In this document: positions 8,963 through 18,787 of the stretch, one piece after another | Layout: each line of letters opens with the position of its first letter | Position numbering within the stretch: position 1 is the first letter of the stretch | Assembly: GCF_019391655.1 (NCBI RefSeq) | Contig: NZ_JAHXPQ010000007.1 | Span: 1 to 64,000 of the forward strand | Source: Mucilaginibacter rivuli | Lineage (GTDB): Bacteria > Bacteroidota > Bacteroidia > Sphingobacteriales > Sphingobacteriaceae | Direction: 5' to 3' | DNA: 64,000 bases | Program-made: the position numbers and the translations under genes | Notes under the pieces: generated by a model | Databases searched by the model: none | Told to the model about the DNA's origin: nothing | Seen by the model: the letters and a program-made list of their open reading frames with translations, nothing else

Positions 8963-8994
8963 AAAGCGCCCTGATGAGTTGGGGCGCTTTTTTG
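8963..8994 (+). terminator. Rho-independent terminator after csbD-like gene
   Basis: Perfect 9-base arms AAAGCGCCC (8963-8971) and GGGCGCTTT (8982-8990) are followed by further T residues. The distal end overlaps the TTTG that may serve as the -33 element of the surE promoter. Confidence 0.85.
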
Positions 8995-9016
8995 TTTGTA
9001 ATAATGATCACTTTCC

Positions 9017-9024
9017 TACCTTTG
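9017..9024 (+). promoter_or_regulatory. TAnnTTTG -7 box of surE
   Basis: TACCTTTG matches the Bacteroidota sigma factor -7 consensus, with a TTTG at 8995-8998 as a candidate -33 element. Only five bases separate the box from the surE ATG, so the transcript would be leaderless or nearly so. Confidence 0.65.
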
Positions 9025-9029
9025 CCTCA

Positions 9030-9800
9030 ATGAAAACCAAACCCACCATTCTTGTTGTAAACGATGACGGCATTACCGCGCCGGGTATTAAAGCCCTGAT
9101 GGATGCCATGCGCGATATTGGCCATGTTGTAGTGGTTGCACCTGATAGCCCGCAAAGCGGCATGGGGCATGCCATAACCATCGGCAAACCGCTGCGTTTA
9201 GATAAGGTGGATATTTATCCTGGTGTTGAAATGTACCGTTGCTCGGGTACCCCGGTTGATTGCGTGAAACTGGCTGTAAACATCATCTTTAAAGGTAAAA
9301 AACCCGATCTGTGCGTTTCGGGTATCAATCACGGGTTGAATAACTCGATAAATGTGTTATACTCTGGTACCATGTCGGCAGCGGTTGAAGGGGCTATAGA
9401 GAGTATTCCTTCTATCGGTTTTTCGTTGGACGATTTTACTTTACAGGCTGATTTTAGCCATTGCGTTAAATACATTAAAGAGTTAGCCCTGCAGGTTTTA
9501 ACTAATGGCTTACCAACAGCTACGGTACTTAATGTAAACTTTCCGAACACGGCAGATATCAAAGGCATCAAAATATGTCGCCAGGCGAATGCCAAATGGG
9601 CCGAGGAGTTTGATGAGCGCCTCGATCCGCACAAGCGTAGCTATTATTGGCTAACGGGCGTATTTCAAAATAATGATAATGGTGAAGATACGGACGTTTG
9701 GGCATTGGATAACAACTATGTTTCGGTGGTACCCGTTCAGTTCGATCTGACCGCTCACCATGCTATCCCTGTATTAAACAGCTGGAAGTTTAACGTTTAG
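9030..9800 (+). CDS. surE: 5'/3'-nucleotidase SurE
   Basis: SurE is a metal-dependent phosphatase acting on nucleoside monophosphates. The ATG at 9030 gives MKTKPTILVVNDDGITAPGI, where the DD pair near the N-terminus binds the metal; an upstream in-frame start lies within the preceding terminator and is rejected. Other family motifs are PDSPQSGMGHAIT, CSGTPVDCVKLA and SGINHGLNNS. The product is 256 residues. Its last 11 bases overlap the end of the convergent membrane-protein gene. Confidence 0.96.
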   Translation: MKTKPTILVVNDDGITAPGIKALMDAMRDIGHVVVVAPDSPQSGMGHAITIGKPLRLDKVDIYPGVEMYRCSGTPVDCVKLAVNIIFKGKKPDLCVSGINHGLNNSINVLYSGTMSAAVEGAIESIPSIGFSLDDFTLQADFSHCVKYIKELALQVLTNGLPTATVLNVNFPNTADIKGIKICRQANAKWAEEFDERLDPHKRSYYWLTGVFQNNDNGEDTDVWALDNNYVSVVPVQFDLTAHHAIPVLNSWKFNV

Positions 9801-10287
9801 CGCCCCGTAGTTTCCTAAAATAGCGGTAAGCGATCAGCGAAAGCGGAATGCCTATTACAGCGATCAATATACCGGCGTTGATGTATGCCTGCGTTACATT
9901 GAATCCGTTTTTAGGTTTAGGAACATTGGTAAGTGGTACAACTACCAGGTTCATCACCATCCATATCAGTACGCCATAAAATGTACCGGTAATGTATTTG
10001 TTTTGGTTAACCAGGTTTGTGCGGGGATAAATAAAAAAGAAAAAAGCAGTCCAACTACAGGCTATAAAATAATGGAGCAGCACACCCAATACATCAACCA
10101 AAGCTCCCCCTGCAAAAGCAGACTTGCCTAAAACCCCTGCAGCAATATATTTAAATACCCTGGTAGGATTTAACCCAAAACTAAGGTAGGCATTAATACA
10201 GGCGGCCGTCATATCAAGCGTGCCAACTAATAAACCACTAAGTAAGGTTAGCTTTACAAGGCCCAGTCTTGAGTCTTTATTTGCCAT
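9790..10287 (-). CDS. Four-pass membrane protein of unknown function (DUF1440/YagU-like)
   Basis: The 165-residue product has four clear hydrophobic segments, near residues 12-30, 58-83, 100-122 and 133-153, and a basic C-terminus (RYFRKLRGAKR). The layout and the GLLVGTLDMTAACINAYLSFG start resemble the DUF1440/YagU group, which is itself uncharacterised; this is a weak resemblance. The start codon follows the upstream secreted-protein gene by 2 bases, so they form an operon. It overlaps surE tail to tail by 11 bases. Confidence 0.7.
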   Translation of the reverse strand: MANKDSRLGLVKLTLLSGLLVGTLDMTAACINAYLSFGLNPTRVFKYIAAGVLGKSAFAGGALVDVLGVLLHYFIACSWTAFFFFIYPRTNLVNQNKYITGTFYGVLIWMVMNLVVVPLTNVPKPKNGFNVTQAYINAGILIAVIGIPLSLIAYRYFRKLRGAKR

Positions 10288-10289
10288 GG

Positions 10290-10853
10290 TTATTCCTTAA
10301 TATTCGTCAGGTCCAGGTCAATACCACCCGGATTGCCTGTTAATTTGCAAAGCAGCGGAAACTCCGGGTTGTTAAGTACCCATATTTCAACTTTGCCATT
10401 TGCGCTTACAGCATGTACTACGTCGGCTTCCAGGTCGTTTATTTTATAGGGGGCTGTAAGGGGTTTAACGTTAAACGTAGCACCGTTAAATATCATGGTT
10501 TGATCCTTAACCAGGCCGGCAAAGGATTTTTTTGATAACACCATTATGGTTTCGTCGTCTTTCAGTTTAGTTATACCGTCGCCCGGTTCTTTTATCCTCA
10601 TTTTGGTGCCGCTTTCAAAACCGGCGGCGCTTAACTGGTAAGTACCCGTACCTAAACCGGGAATTTGCCAGCCAAGGGTTACCGGGTCTGTTAACGATAC
10701 GATTGTTAATTTCAATTGTACCGTTTGCCCGATGTTTGTTGCCATAGCGTTATAATTGATAACTGTGTTGGCGCTAATAATGGGCAGATATTTTTGAGCA
10801 ATAGTTAAATGGCTGGATATTGCCATCAAAATGATCAGGGATATTTTTTTCAT
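10290..10853 (-). CDS. Hypothetical secreted protein
   Basis: I do not recognise a family. The 187-residue product starts with a signal peptide (MKKISLIILMAISSHLTIAQ, cleavage likely after AQ) and continues as a beta-rich, cysteine-poor domain with one cysteine near the C-terminus (PLLCKLTGNPGGIDLDLTNI). It is probably periplasmic or surface-exposed. It is directly upstream of the four-pass membrane protein with a 2-base gap, which suggests a joint envelope role. Confidence 0.65.
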   Translation of the reverse strand: MKKISLIILMAISSHLTIAQKYLPIISANTVINYNAMATNIGQTVQLKLTIVSLTDPVTLGWQIPGLGTGTYQLSAAGFESGTKMRIKEPGDGITKLKDDETIMVLSKKSFAGLVKDQTMIFNGATFNVKPLTAPYKINDLEADVVHAVSANGKVEIWVLNNPEFPLLCKLTGNPGGIDLDLTNIKE

Positions 10854-10959
10854 GTATCGAAAATATACTTTTCATAAGATAAAAGCAAGATATCAATATT
10901 GGCACAATTCATCAAACAAAAAAGCGTTTCGTTCATTTTATACATAAAACCACATTAAC

Positions 10960-11169
10960 ATGGCACATCAAAAATATATCAAGGGCAGTAAAAACGATAT
11001 CCGTTTAGCCGACCATAATGCCTGGGAAACAATGAAGCCGTTTGTGAAATTCGGGGCTGGTGCCATCAGCGTATTGGGGCATACTTTTTTTGGCATTGCT
11101 AAAGGTGCTATAAACCTCTTACATGAGCATCATGAAAAGGAAAAGAGCGATAAAATAATTAAATTATAA
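10960..11169 (+). CDS. Small hypothetical protein with one membrane-like helix
   Basis: I do not recognise this 69-residue protein. Its middle (about residues 29-53, VKFGAGAISVLGHTFFGIAKGAINL) is glycine/alanine-rich and could be a membrane or amphipathic helix. It is flanked by a charged N-terminus and a HEHHEKEKSDK tail. It stands alone and is followed by a good terminator, which supports it as a real transcription unit. Confidence 0.6.
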   Translation: MAHQKYIKGSKNDIRLADHNAWETMKPFVKFGAGAISVLGHTFFGIAKGAINLLHEHHEKEKSDKIIKL

Positions 11170-11174
11170 TTTAA

Positions 11175-11214
11175 AACATAGCGATGGCCTCTATGTCATC
11201 GCTATGTTGTTTTA
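11175..11214 (+). terminator. Rho-independent terminator
   Basis: Perfect 12-base arms (11175-11186 and 11197-11208, AACATAGCGATG and its complement) are followed by GTTTT. It ends the small gene at 10960-11169. Confidence 0.8.
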
Positions 11215-11256
11215 TGCCCTATTATTCAATAACTTCGGTACACCAATTATTGAATA

Positions 11257-12114
11257 ATGAAAAGAAATTTACCTGGGCTTATGCTGTGCGTTTTGCTGTT
11301 GGCCATGGCGCCATCTGATGCTCCAAAAGAGATTTTATTATGGCCCAAGGGCGCACCGGGCAGCGAAGGTAAAACCGCACCCAAAAAGGTGGTGAAATCG
11401 GGCAGTGGCGAGCTTTCTGTTTCAAGCGTAAACTTCCCATCCATAACACCATATATTCCTGCTGCCGATAAAGCAACAGGTGTAGCTATTATTGTTGCAC
11501 CTGGGGGCGGCCATAAATTGATGGCAATAACCCACGAAGGTTACAATGTTGCCGAATGGTTGCAGGCACACGGCATAGCAGCTTTTGTATTGAAATATCG
11601 TTTGGCTAAAGAAGAAGGCTCCACCTACACCGTTGATGGTAGCGCCGTGCCCGATATGCAGCGTGCCATTCGTTTGGTGCGTAGCCGTGCCCAGGAGTGG
11701 GGGATAGATACGGCTAAAATTGGTGTAATGGGCTTTTCTGCCGGTGGCGAGTTGGCTGGTTTAACTGCTATGCGCTATGATTATGGTTTGCCTAATGGTA
11801 CTGATGATATTGATAAACTGAGTTCGCATCCCGCTTTTCAGGCATTGATATACCCCGGTAATTCGAGCCGTTTTGAGGTGACTAAAAACCTGCCGCCGGC
11901 ATTTATTGCCTGTGGTTATAATGATCGCCCGGATATTGCCGAATATATGCCTCAGCTCTATCTCAAATATAAAGCAGTAAAAGTACCCGCCGAATTGCAT
12001 ATCTATTCGGGTGCCGGCCATGGCTTTGGCATGCGCCCTAAAAACACAGGCGCAATTGCAAAATGGCCCGATGAGCTTTATGCATGGTTGCAGGATAGAA
12101 AAATGATCAAATAA
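11257..12114 (+). CDS. Secreted alpha/beta hydrolase (esterase, acetyl-xylan-esterase-like)
   Basis: The 285-residue product has a short signal peptide (MKRNLPGLMLCVLLLAMAPS) and an alpha/beta-hydrolase fold. The oxyanion region is IIVAPGGGH at about 78-86, the nucleophile is S161 in GFSAGGELA, a late acidic residue lies in YNDRPDIAEY, and the histidine is in GAGHGFGMR. This pattern fits BD-FAE/acetyl-xylan-esterase-like enzymes acting on acylated sugars or polysaccharides outside the cytosol. The substrate is inferred only from family. No sugar-hydrolase gene is adjacent. Confidence 0.85.
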   Translation: MKRNLPGLMLCVLLLAMAPSDAPKEILLWPKGAPGSEGKTAPKKVVKSGSGELSVSSVNFPSITPYIPAADKATGVAIIVAPGGGHKLMAITHEGYNVAEWLQAHGIAAFVLKYRLAKEEGSTYTVDGSAVPDMQRAIRLVRSRAQEWGIDTAKIGVMGFSAGGELAGLTAMRYDYGLPNGTDDIDKLSSHPAFQALIYPGNSSRFEVTKNLPPAFIACGYNDRPDIAEYMPQLYLKYKAVKVPAELHIYSGAGHGFGMRPKNTGAIAKWPDELYAWLQDRKMIK

Positions 12115-12184
12115 AATACGACAAGAAATGTCGGTAGCGATCACCCGGTTTTTTATTTGAAATACCTTTTCTATTTTAGGTGCA

Positions 12185-13501
12185 ATGCCATCTATCAAAA
12201 AACTCAGACTTTTTCAGCTTGCCGCAGTTATATTTTTAACCGTATCAGGCGGCCCTTACGGCCTGGAGCCATTATTAACATATGCCGGCCCAAACGGATC
12301 ATTATTGCTGCTGTTAATTACACCAATATTGTGGGATATCCCTGCTATATTGGCCGTGCTCGAAATGAACAGTATGATGCCGGTTACGGGCGGATACTAC
12401 CAATGGGTTAAGCGTGCGCTGGGCTTACGTTTCGCGCTATATGAAGGCTGGTGGACGTGGCTATATACCTTTGTTGACCTGGCTATTTACCCCGTACTGT
12501 TTGTAGAATATGCTTCTTTCTTATTTCCGGAGATACATCAATACAAAATATACATTTGCCTGTTTATGATATGGGGGTGTGCTATACTTAACATAATCGG
12601 TATAGTACCCGTTGGTAAAACCGCGGTGGTGTTGGGCGTTTTGGTGCTTACGCCATTTGTTATATTGTTTGGTATGGCATTTTATCATCATACGGGTACG
12701 TATGCCGTTCCTGGTTTCTCGTTAAAGGGGGTAGGCTTTTCGTCAATAGGTATGGGGCTTTATACCGTAATGTGGAATTTTTTAGGTTGGGATAACGCTA
12801 CCACTTATGCCGAAGAAGTTGAAAATCCTGTTCGAAGTTATTTATATGCTGTTGGCATAGCGTTTATAGCGGTTATGCTGATTTATTCGCTTACCATATT
12901 TACGGCCCTCCAATCAGGTATGAAGCTGGAAACCATTGTAGAAGAGAACTTCGCGTCGCTGGGTTCATTTATCGGTGGTAAATGGCTGGGCACCATCATC
13001 GCTTTTGGTGGTTTGGCAAGTACATTCGGTATTTATTCATCTGTATTGTTATCCGTATCGCGTGTGCCAAAAGTTATGGCCGACGATGGTTTTATACCAC
13101 ATCATCTTAATAAACTGCATGTTAAGTTTGATACGCCTTATGTATCTATCATCACCTGTTCGGTTGTGGTGAGTATCATGGTGCTGTTCACTTTTGGCGA
13201 GCTGATCGTAATGGATGTTACGCTGTATGGCGCGGGTTTATTATTAGAATTTATATCGCTCATTGTATTGAGGATGAAATTTCCTGATGAGCACCGTCCA
13301 TTTAAAATACCACTGAATGTTTTTGGCTTATGCCTGATGATGTTGCTGCCTTTAAGTGTGTACAGCGTTGCCATGGCTGGGGCTTTCGCATCATCAGAAA
13401 CGATCTATATACCTTTAATTGGGGTGCTGGTTATTATGGTGCTGGCCGAGGGCTTATGGCAACTTTACCGCTGGCGAAACCGACAGGACAGAATGGTATA
13501 A
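12185..13501 (+). CDS. APC family amino-acid permease
   Basis: The 438-residue product has about 12 hydrophobic segments across its length and the APC-superfamily start VSGGPYGLEPLLTYAGPNGS, where the GG(P) glycine-rich first helix binds substrate. EMNSMMPVTGGYYQWVKRALG is another typical loop. It is an inner-membrane secondary transporter for amino acids or polyamines; the substrate cannot be read. It ends 2 bases before the end of the convergent AraC gene. Confidence 0.9.
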   Translation: MPSIKKLRLFQLAAVIFLTVSGGPYGLEPLLTYAGPNGSLLLLLITPILWDIPAILAVLEMNSMMPVTGGYYQWVKRALGLRFALYEGWWTWLYTFVDLAIYPVLFVEYASFLFPEIHQYKIYICLFMIWGCAILNIIGIVPVGKTAVVLGVLVLTPFVILFGMAFYHHTGTYAVPGFSLKGVGFSSIGMGLYTVMWNFLGWDNATTYAEEVENPVRSYLYAVGIAFIAVMLIYSLTIFTALQSGMKLETIVEENFASLGSFIGGKWLGTIIAFGGLASTFGIYSSVLLSVSRVPKVMADDGFIPHHLNKLHVKFDTPYVSIITCSVVVSIMVLFTFGELIVMDVTLYGAGLLLEFISLIVLRMKFPDEHRPFKIPLNVFGLCLMMLLPLSVYSVAMAGAFASSETIYIPLIGVLVIMVLAEGLWQLYRWRNRQDRMV

Positions 13502-13503
13502 TA

Positions 13504-14400
13504 TCAATTCAACATCCTATATTCATTTGGCGATTGCCCAACCCTTTGCTTAAACAGCCTTGTAAAGTGTTGCGGGTATTTAAATCCAAGCCCATAAGCT
13601 ATTTCACTGAGCGATCTGCTGGTATCAAATATTTGTTCCTTAGCCACATCGATCACTTTAGCCTGGATGTATTCCTGTGCTGATCTTCCTGTTTCTTTTT
13701 TGATCAGGTCGCCAAAATAATTGGCCGACAGGTTGAGTTGCTCCGCACAATGGGCTACCGAAGGCAAGCCCACTGTTCTCGGTTTTGCCGAATCAAAATA
13801 TTCGTTCAGCAAGCTTTCAAACCTTTCTAAAATACCTTTATGTACCGTGTCGCGGGTAATAAATTGTCTGTCGTAAAAGCGCTGGCAATAGTTTAAAAAC
13901 AATTCGATATTATTTACAATAAGCGTTTTGCTGTGCTTATCGATGGCACGCCCCAGCTCAAAGTTAATATTGGATAAACAGTCGGTAATGATTTTTCGTT
14001 CGCCCTCTGAGAGATGCAATGCTTCATGTGCATCGTAGGAGAAGAACGTGTAATCCTGGATATGTTTACCCAGCGTTGTCCCTTTTATCAGGTCGGGATG
14101 AAATACCAGCGAGTAGCCTTGTGGCTGAAAATATTCGCCGTTATTCTCAATACCCATTACCTGTCCGGGGCCTATAAATACCAGCGTCCCTTCTTCGTAA
14201 TCATAATAATTACAACCATAACGCAGGTCGCCGCATTTAATGTCCTTTAAAAACACACAATAAAAGCCATAATTAACTTTCGAATATTGTCTCGGTGCAG
14301 CTTTTGCCATATCTACCACGCTAACCAGCGGGTGCAGCGTTTCTGTATTATTATATGCGTTGTACTGGCTAATAGTATCAAACTTTATAATGCTATCCAT
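13504..14400 (-). CDS. AraC family transcriptional regulator
   Basis: The 298-residue product has an N-terminal cupin-like sensing region (about 1-180) and a C-terminal double helix-turn-helix of about 100 residues (VAHCAEQLNLSANYFGDLIK and LSEIAYGLGFKYPQHFTRLF). The latter is the canonical AraC/XylS signature. It is transcribed away from the aldo/keto reductase and alcohol dehydrogenase genes, which is the common arrangement for a regulator of neighbouring oxidoreductases; this target assignment is inference. A TAnnTTTG box lies upstream at 14423-14430 on the same strand. Confidence 0.93.
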   Translation of the reverse strand: MDSIIKFDTISQYNAYNNTETLHPLVSVVDMAKAAPRQYSKVNYGFYCVFLKDIKCGDLRYGCNYYDYEEGTLVFIGPGQVMGIENNGEYFQPQGYSLVFHPDLIKGTTLGKHIQDYTFFSYDAHEALHLSEGERKIITDCLSNINFELGRAIDKHSKTLIVNNIELFLNYCQRFYDRQFITRDTVHKGILERFESLLNEYFDSAKPRTVGLPSVAHCAEQLNLSANYFGDLIKKETGRSAQEYIQAKVIDVAKEQIFDTSRSLSEIAYGLGFKYPQHFTRLFKQRVGQSPNEYRMLN

Positions 14401-14422
14401 AACATTTTATTTTTGTGTGAAA

Positions 14423-14430
14423 CAAATTTA
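14423..14430 (-). promoter_or_regulatory. TAnnTTTG -7 box of the AraC gene
   Basis: On the minus strand the sequence is TAAATTTG, 22 bases before the ATG at 14400. It matches the Bacteroidota -7 consensus. Confidence 0.55.
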
Positions 14431-14523
14431 CAGCTTCATTCCGGGTTTATCCTACCCGGATCACTCCATCAGTAATAATGGTAAGTAATACCGTAATGGG
14501 TATAACAATTAGTGCCCAAATAG

Positions 14524-15555
<1,032 letters not shown>

Positions 15556-15601
15556 TCAGAATTTATCATCGAATACAAAAACATTAAATCCGAAATATAA
15601 C

Positions 15602-16660
15602 ATGGAAACTACAAATGTAAAAGCATACGGTGCAGAATCAGCAACTACACCATTAAAGCAATTAACCATAGCACGCCGCGAGGTTTTACCCACCGATGTG
15701 GAGATCGATATCCTGTTTTGTGGGGTATGCCACTCTGACCTGCACACGGCAAAAAACGATTGGGGTTTTACCCAATACAATGCCGTACCCGGCCATGAAA
15801 TAGTGGGCCGCGTTACCAGTGTAGGTAGCCAGGTAACCAAATTTAAGGTAGGTGATCTGGCTGCTGTAGGCTGCCTGGTGGATTCGTGCCGCACCTGCGC
15901 CAGTTGTAAAGATGAACTGGAGCAATATTGCCTTACGGGATTTACCGGCACTTATGGCGGTGCAGATAAACACCTTGGCGGCCATACCTTTGGGGGTTAC
16001 TCCGAAAAGATAGTGGTTACCGAGCATTTTGTACTAAAAGTTCCCGAAAACCTTGACCCTGCCGCTGTGGCACCGTTGCTTTGTGCAGGTATCACCACAT
16101 GGTCGCCGTTGAAGCATTGGAACGTTGGGCCGGGCAGCAAAGTGGGCGTAGTTGGCCTGGGCGGTTTGGGCCATATGGCTATTAAACTGGCTAAAGGTTT
16201 GGGCGCCGAGGTTACCCTCTTCTCGCGCACGCCGGGCAAAACCGATGACGCTAAAGCGCTGGGTGCCGACAACGTAGTTATTTCGACAGACGAAGCGCAA
16301 ATGAAAGCCGTTAGCGGGTATTTTGATGTGATTATTGATACTGTGCCTTATGTGCACGATGTTAATCCTTATGTGGCCACGCTGGCAATTAGTGGCACGG
16401 TAGTACTGGTAGGATACCTTGGACCTTTAGACCCGATGCTGCAAACCGTGCCTATGATAATGGGCAGGAAATCGGTGGCTGCTTCGCTGATCGGTGGTAT
16501 TGCCGAAACACAGCAAATGTTGGACTTTTGCGGTGAACATAATATCGTATCGGAGATAGAAGTGATCAATATGCAGGATATTAACGAAGCTTATGAGCGT
16601 ATGCTGAAGAGCGATGTGCGTTACCGCTTTGTTATCGATATGGCATCATTAAAAGCGTGA
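15602..16660 (+). CDS. Zinc-dependent NAD(P)H alcohol dehydrogenase (cinnamyl-alcohol-dehydrogenase/YahK type)
   Basis: The 352-residue product is a medium-chain dehydrogenase/reductase. The catalytic zinc ligands are in FCGVCHSDLHT and GHEIVGRV, the structural zinc cysteines in DSCRTCASCKDELEQYC, and the nucleotide fold in GLGGLGHMAIKLAKGLGAEV. This matches broad-specificity aldehyde reductases of the YahK group, which reduce aldehydes with NADPH. It likely shares a transcript with the preceding aldo/keto reductase, so the pair may detoxify carbonyls under AraC control (inference). Confidence 0.94.
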   Translation: METTNVKAYGAESATTPLKQLTIARREVLPTDVEIDILFCGVCHSDLHTAKNDWGFTQYNAVPGHEIVGRVTSVGSQVTKFKVGDLAAVGCLVDSCRTCASCKDELEQYCLTGFTGTYGGADKHLGGHTFGGYSEKIVVTEHFVLKVPENLDPAAVAPLLCAGITTWSPLKHWNVGPGSKVGVVGLGGLGHMAIKLAKGLGAEVTLFSRTPGKTDDAKALGADNVVISTDEAQMKAVSGYFDVIIDTVPYVHDVNPYVATLAISGTVVLVGYLGPLDPMLQTVPMIMGRKSVAASLIGGIAETQQMLDFCGEHNIVSEIEVINMQDINEAYERMLKSDVRYRFVIDMASLKA

Positions 16661-16716
16661 TTGTGAGTTGCTATTTATCTTTACAATGCCTTGATTATCT
16701 TCAATCAAAATCGGGC

Positions 16717-16724
16717 TAAATTTG
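16717..16724 (+). promoter_or_regulatory. TAnnTTTG -7 box of msrA
   Basis: TAAATTTG lies seven bases before the first ATG of msrA, a spacing that would make the mRNA leaderless or nearly so. A well-spaced -33 TTTG is not obvious. Confidence 0.5.
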
Positions 16725-16731
16725 TAATACA

Positions 16732-17280
16732 ATGATGAATATTCAAACAGCAACATTTGGTAACGGCTGCTTTTGGTGCACCGAAGCCATATTTCAATCC
16801 ATAAAAGGCGTACAGTCGGTAAAGTCGGGGTACATGGGCGGGCAAACCGATAACCCAACCTATATGGAGATTTGCAATGGCGATACGGGACACGCCGAGG
16901 TGATACAAATTGAGTTTGATGCCGATGAGGTGTCGTTCGAGACATTGCTTGTGGCCTTTTTTAAAAGCCATAACCCAACCACGCTAAACCGCCAGGGTAA
17001 TGATGTGGGCACACAATACCGTTCGGTAATATTTTATCATAACGATGAGCAAAGGCAGCAGGCCGAAGCTATTATTAAAAAGCTGACCGCAGAACAAGTG
17101 TTCGACAAAGCCATCGTAACCGAAGTTAGCCCGGCAAGCACGTTTTACGTTGCCGAAGGTTATCATCAAAATTATTATAATGATAACAAGATGAAACCAT
17201 ATTGCATGTTTGTTATACAACCCAAAATGAACAAGTTTGCCAAAGAGTTTCACGATAAGATGAAACCGGAGTATTTATAA
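16732..17280 (+). CDS. msrA: Peptide-methionine (S)-S-oxide reductase MsrA
   Basis: MsrA repairs the S epimer of methionine sulfoxide in proteins. The 182-residue product has the defining GNGCFWCTEA motif with catalytic C13, the GYMGG segment, GDTGHAEVIQ, and FFKSHNPTTLNRQGNDVGTQ. The protein ends KMKPEYL without the usual distal resolving-cysteine cluster, so recycling probably uses C16 or a thioredoxin directly. Two ATGs stand in tandem (16732 and 16735). No signal peptide, so cytosolic. Confidence 0.95.
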   Translation: MMNIQTATFGNGCFWCTEAIFQSIKGVQSVKSGYMGGQTDNPTYMEICNGDTGHAEVIQIEFDADEVSFETLLVAFFKSHNPTTLNRQGNDVGTQYRSVIFYHNDEQRQQAEAIIKKLTAEQVFDKAIVTEVSPASTFYVAEGYHQNYYNDNKMKPYCMFVIQPKMNKFAKEFHDKMKPEYL

Positions 17281-17303
17281 TGCGCCATTTATTAAAACAA
17301 TAT

Positions 17304-17339
17304 GCAAAAAGGCTTCTACCCAAAAAGAAGCCTTTTTGC
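17304..17339 (+). terminator. Strong hairpin terminator after msrA
   Basis: Perfect 14-base arms, GCAAAAAGGCTTCT (17304-17317) and AGAAGCCTTTTTGC (17326-17339), enclose an 8-base loop. The T-run is within the descending arm and the AT-rich sequence after it. Confidence 0.85.
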
Positions 17340-17384
17340 TTTTATTAGAAATGGTATATTTACCCCGTATAAACCATCTGCATT

Positions 17385-18257
17385 ATGACAACTATCGAGA
17401 ACGATTATCTGAAGGTAACCATCAGGCCTCAAGGTGCCGAACTGACTTCTATCTATAATAAAAAAGAGAATATAGAACATTTATGGGATGGAAACCCGGA
17501 TGTATGGCCATGGCATGCGCCAAACCTGTTTCCTATAGTTGGCGGCCTTAACAATGATACCCTGCATGTTGATGGGGCCGACTTCCACATGACGCGCCAC
17601 GGTTTTACCCGTACATCAACATTTAAAAAGATAGAGAGTACTAAAACCCATGCCAAATACTCCCTGCATTTTAGCGAGGATACATTAGCGGTTTACCCTT
17701 ATAAATTTGAGTTCCAGATATTGTATGACCTGATAGATAATGCCCTGCGCGTGAGCTATAAGGTGATAAATTATGATGATAAAACCATTTACTTTTCGGT
17801 AGGGGCACACCCGGCATTTAATACACCATTCCATAAAGGTGAAGCTTATGAAGATTATTACCTGCAATTTGAGATTGATGAAAAACTGGAAACTCATGTA
17901 CTATCATCAACCGGGAATTTTAATGGCGAGATAGTTCATATCCCTACAGAAAACAAAAAACTGGGCTTGACCAGGGATCTGTTCGCTAAAGACGCTTTGG
18001 TGTTTAAACCCATCCAGTCGCGCGAAATATCATTACGCAGCAAAAATCATAACAGCTATATATCGGTAGAGTACCCACACTTTAATTACATGGGAATCTG
18101 GGCAAAATATGGTGCCGATTTTGTATGTATAGAACCATGGTTGGGATGTTCTGATACTGACGGCAAAATAAACGACATTAAACAAAAAGAAGGTATCCAA
18201 AAGGCCGAAAAGGGCCATGTGTTTGAGGTTGAGTATTTTATTAAAACGAGTTATTGA
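17385..18257 (+). CDS. Aldose 1-epimerase family protein (LacX-like)
   Basis: The 290-residue product belongs to the galactose-mutarotase-like fold. Conserved elements are RPQGAELTSIYNK, a WPWHAPNLFPIVGGL region, TRHGFTR, VGAHPAFNTPF with the family histidine, and WLGCSDTDG near the C-terminus. Members interconvert alpha and beta anomers of hexoses or bind phosphosugars; the substrate is not decided here. No signal peptide is present, so it is cytosolic. It stands alone behind the msrA terminator. Confidence 0.9.
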   Translation: MTTIENDYLKVTIRPQGAELTSIYNKKENIEHLWDGNPDVWPWHAPNLFPIVGGLNNDTLHVDGADFHMTRHGFTRTSTFKKIESTKTHAKYSLHFSEDTLAVYPYKFEFQILYDLIDNALRVSYKVINYDDKTIYFSVGAHPAFNTPFHKGEAYEDYYLQFEIDEKLETHVLSSTGNFNGEIVHIPTENKKLGLTRDLFAKDALVFKPIQSREISLRSKNHNSYISVEYPHFNYMGIWAKYGADFVCIEPWLGCSDTDGKINDIKQKEGIQKAEKGHVFEVEYFIKTSY

Positions 18258-18346
18258 TCTGCCCGGATATTTTTTATCGTGAGTTGCAAACAATTCTATC
18301 TTTTAAAGATTATGTATATATTAATTAACTAAACTTTAAAAGAACC

Positions 18347-18715
18347 ATGAAAATTAAACTTACCCTATTTGTAGCCGCATTGATGCTTTTGCTTGCTACA
18401 ACCATTACTGTAAAAGCAGCATCTGTTGATCCGGGTACTACAACCTGGAAATCATATACCCAGGAAGAAGTTAAGGCCATGACCCTTGACCAGCAAAAGG
18501 CACGTGTTGTAGAAATTAAAGCACGCATTGCCGAAATTAAAGCCATGGATAAATCAACGCTGAGCCACGAGCAGAAAAAAGAATTACGCAGCGAATTAAA
18601 AAGCATGCGCAGCGAAGCTAAAGTAATGGATTCGGCAGCCGGTGGCGGTGGTATTTACCTTTCGGTGGGTGCTATCATTATCATCATTTTATTGCTGATA
18701 CTGATATTACATTAA
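18347..18715 (+). CDS. Small exported protein with coiled coil and C-terminal membrane anchor
   Basis: I do not recognise a named family. The 122 residues divide into a signal peptide or first membrane helix (1-24, LFVAALMLLLATTITVKA), a charged helical region (about 45-90, QQKARVVEIKARIAEIKAMD and following) that should form a coiled coil, a GGGG hinge, and a C-terminal hydrophobic helix (YLSVGAIIIIILLLILILH) that ends the protein. It would be held in the inner membrane with the coiled coil outside the cytosol. A strong terminator follows. Confidence 0.65.
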   Translation: MKIKLTLFVAALMLLLATTITVKAASVDPGTTTWKSYTQEEVKAMTLDQQKARVVEIKARIAEIKAMDKSTLSHEQKKELRSELKSMRSEAKVMDSAAGGGGIYLSVGAIIIIILLLILILH

Positions 18716-18742
18716 TGTTTGTTTAAGTGAGTATAGTTTTGT

Positions 18743-18776
18743 AAAGCCTTCCCGATCATGTCGGGAAGGCTTTTTT
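18743..18776 (+). terminator. Rho-independent terminator
   Basis: Perfect 13-base arms AAAGCCTTCCCGA (18743-18755) and TCGGGAAGGCTTT (18761-18773) are followed by a T-run. It ends the small exported-protein gene and faces the end of the convergent aminopeptidase gene. Confidence 0.9.
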
Positions 18777-18787
18777 GTGTTCAAGAT

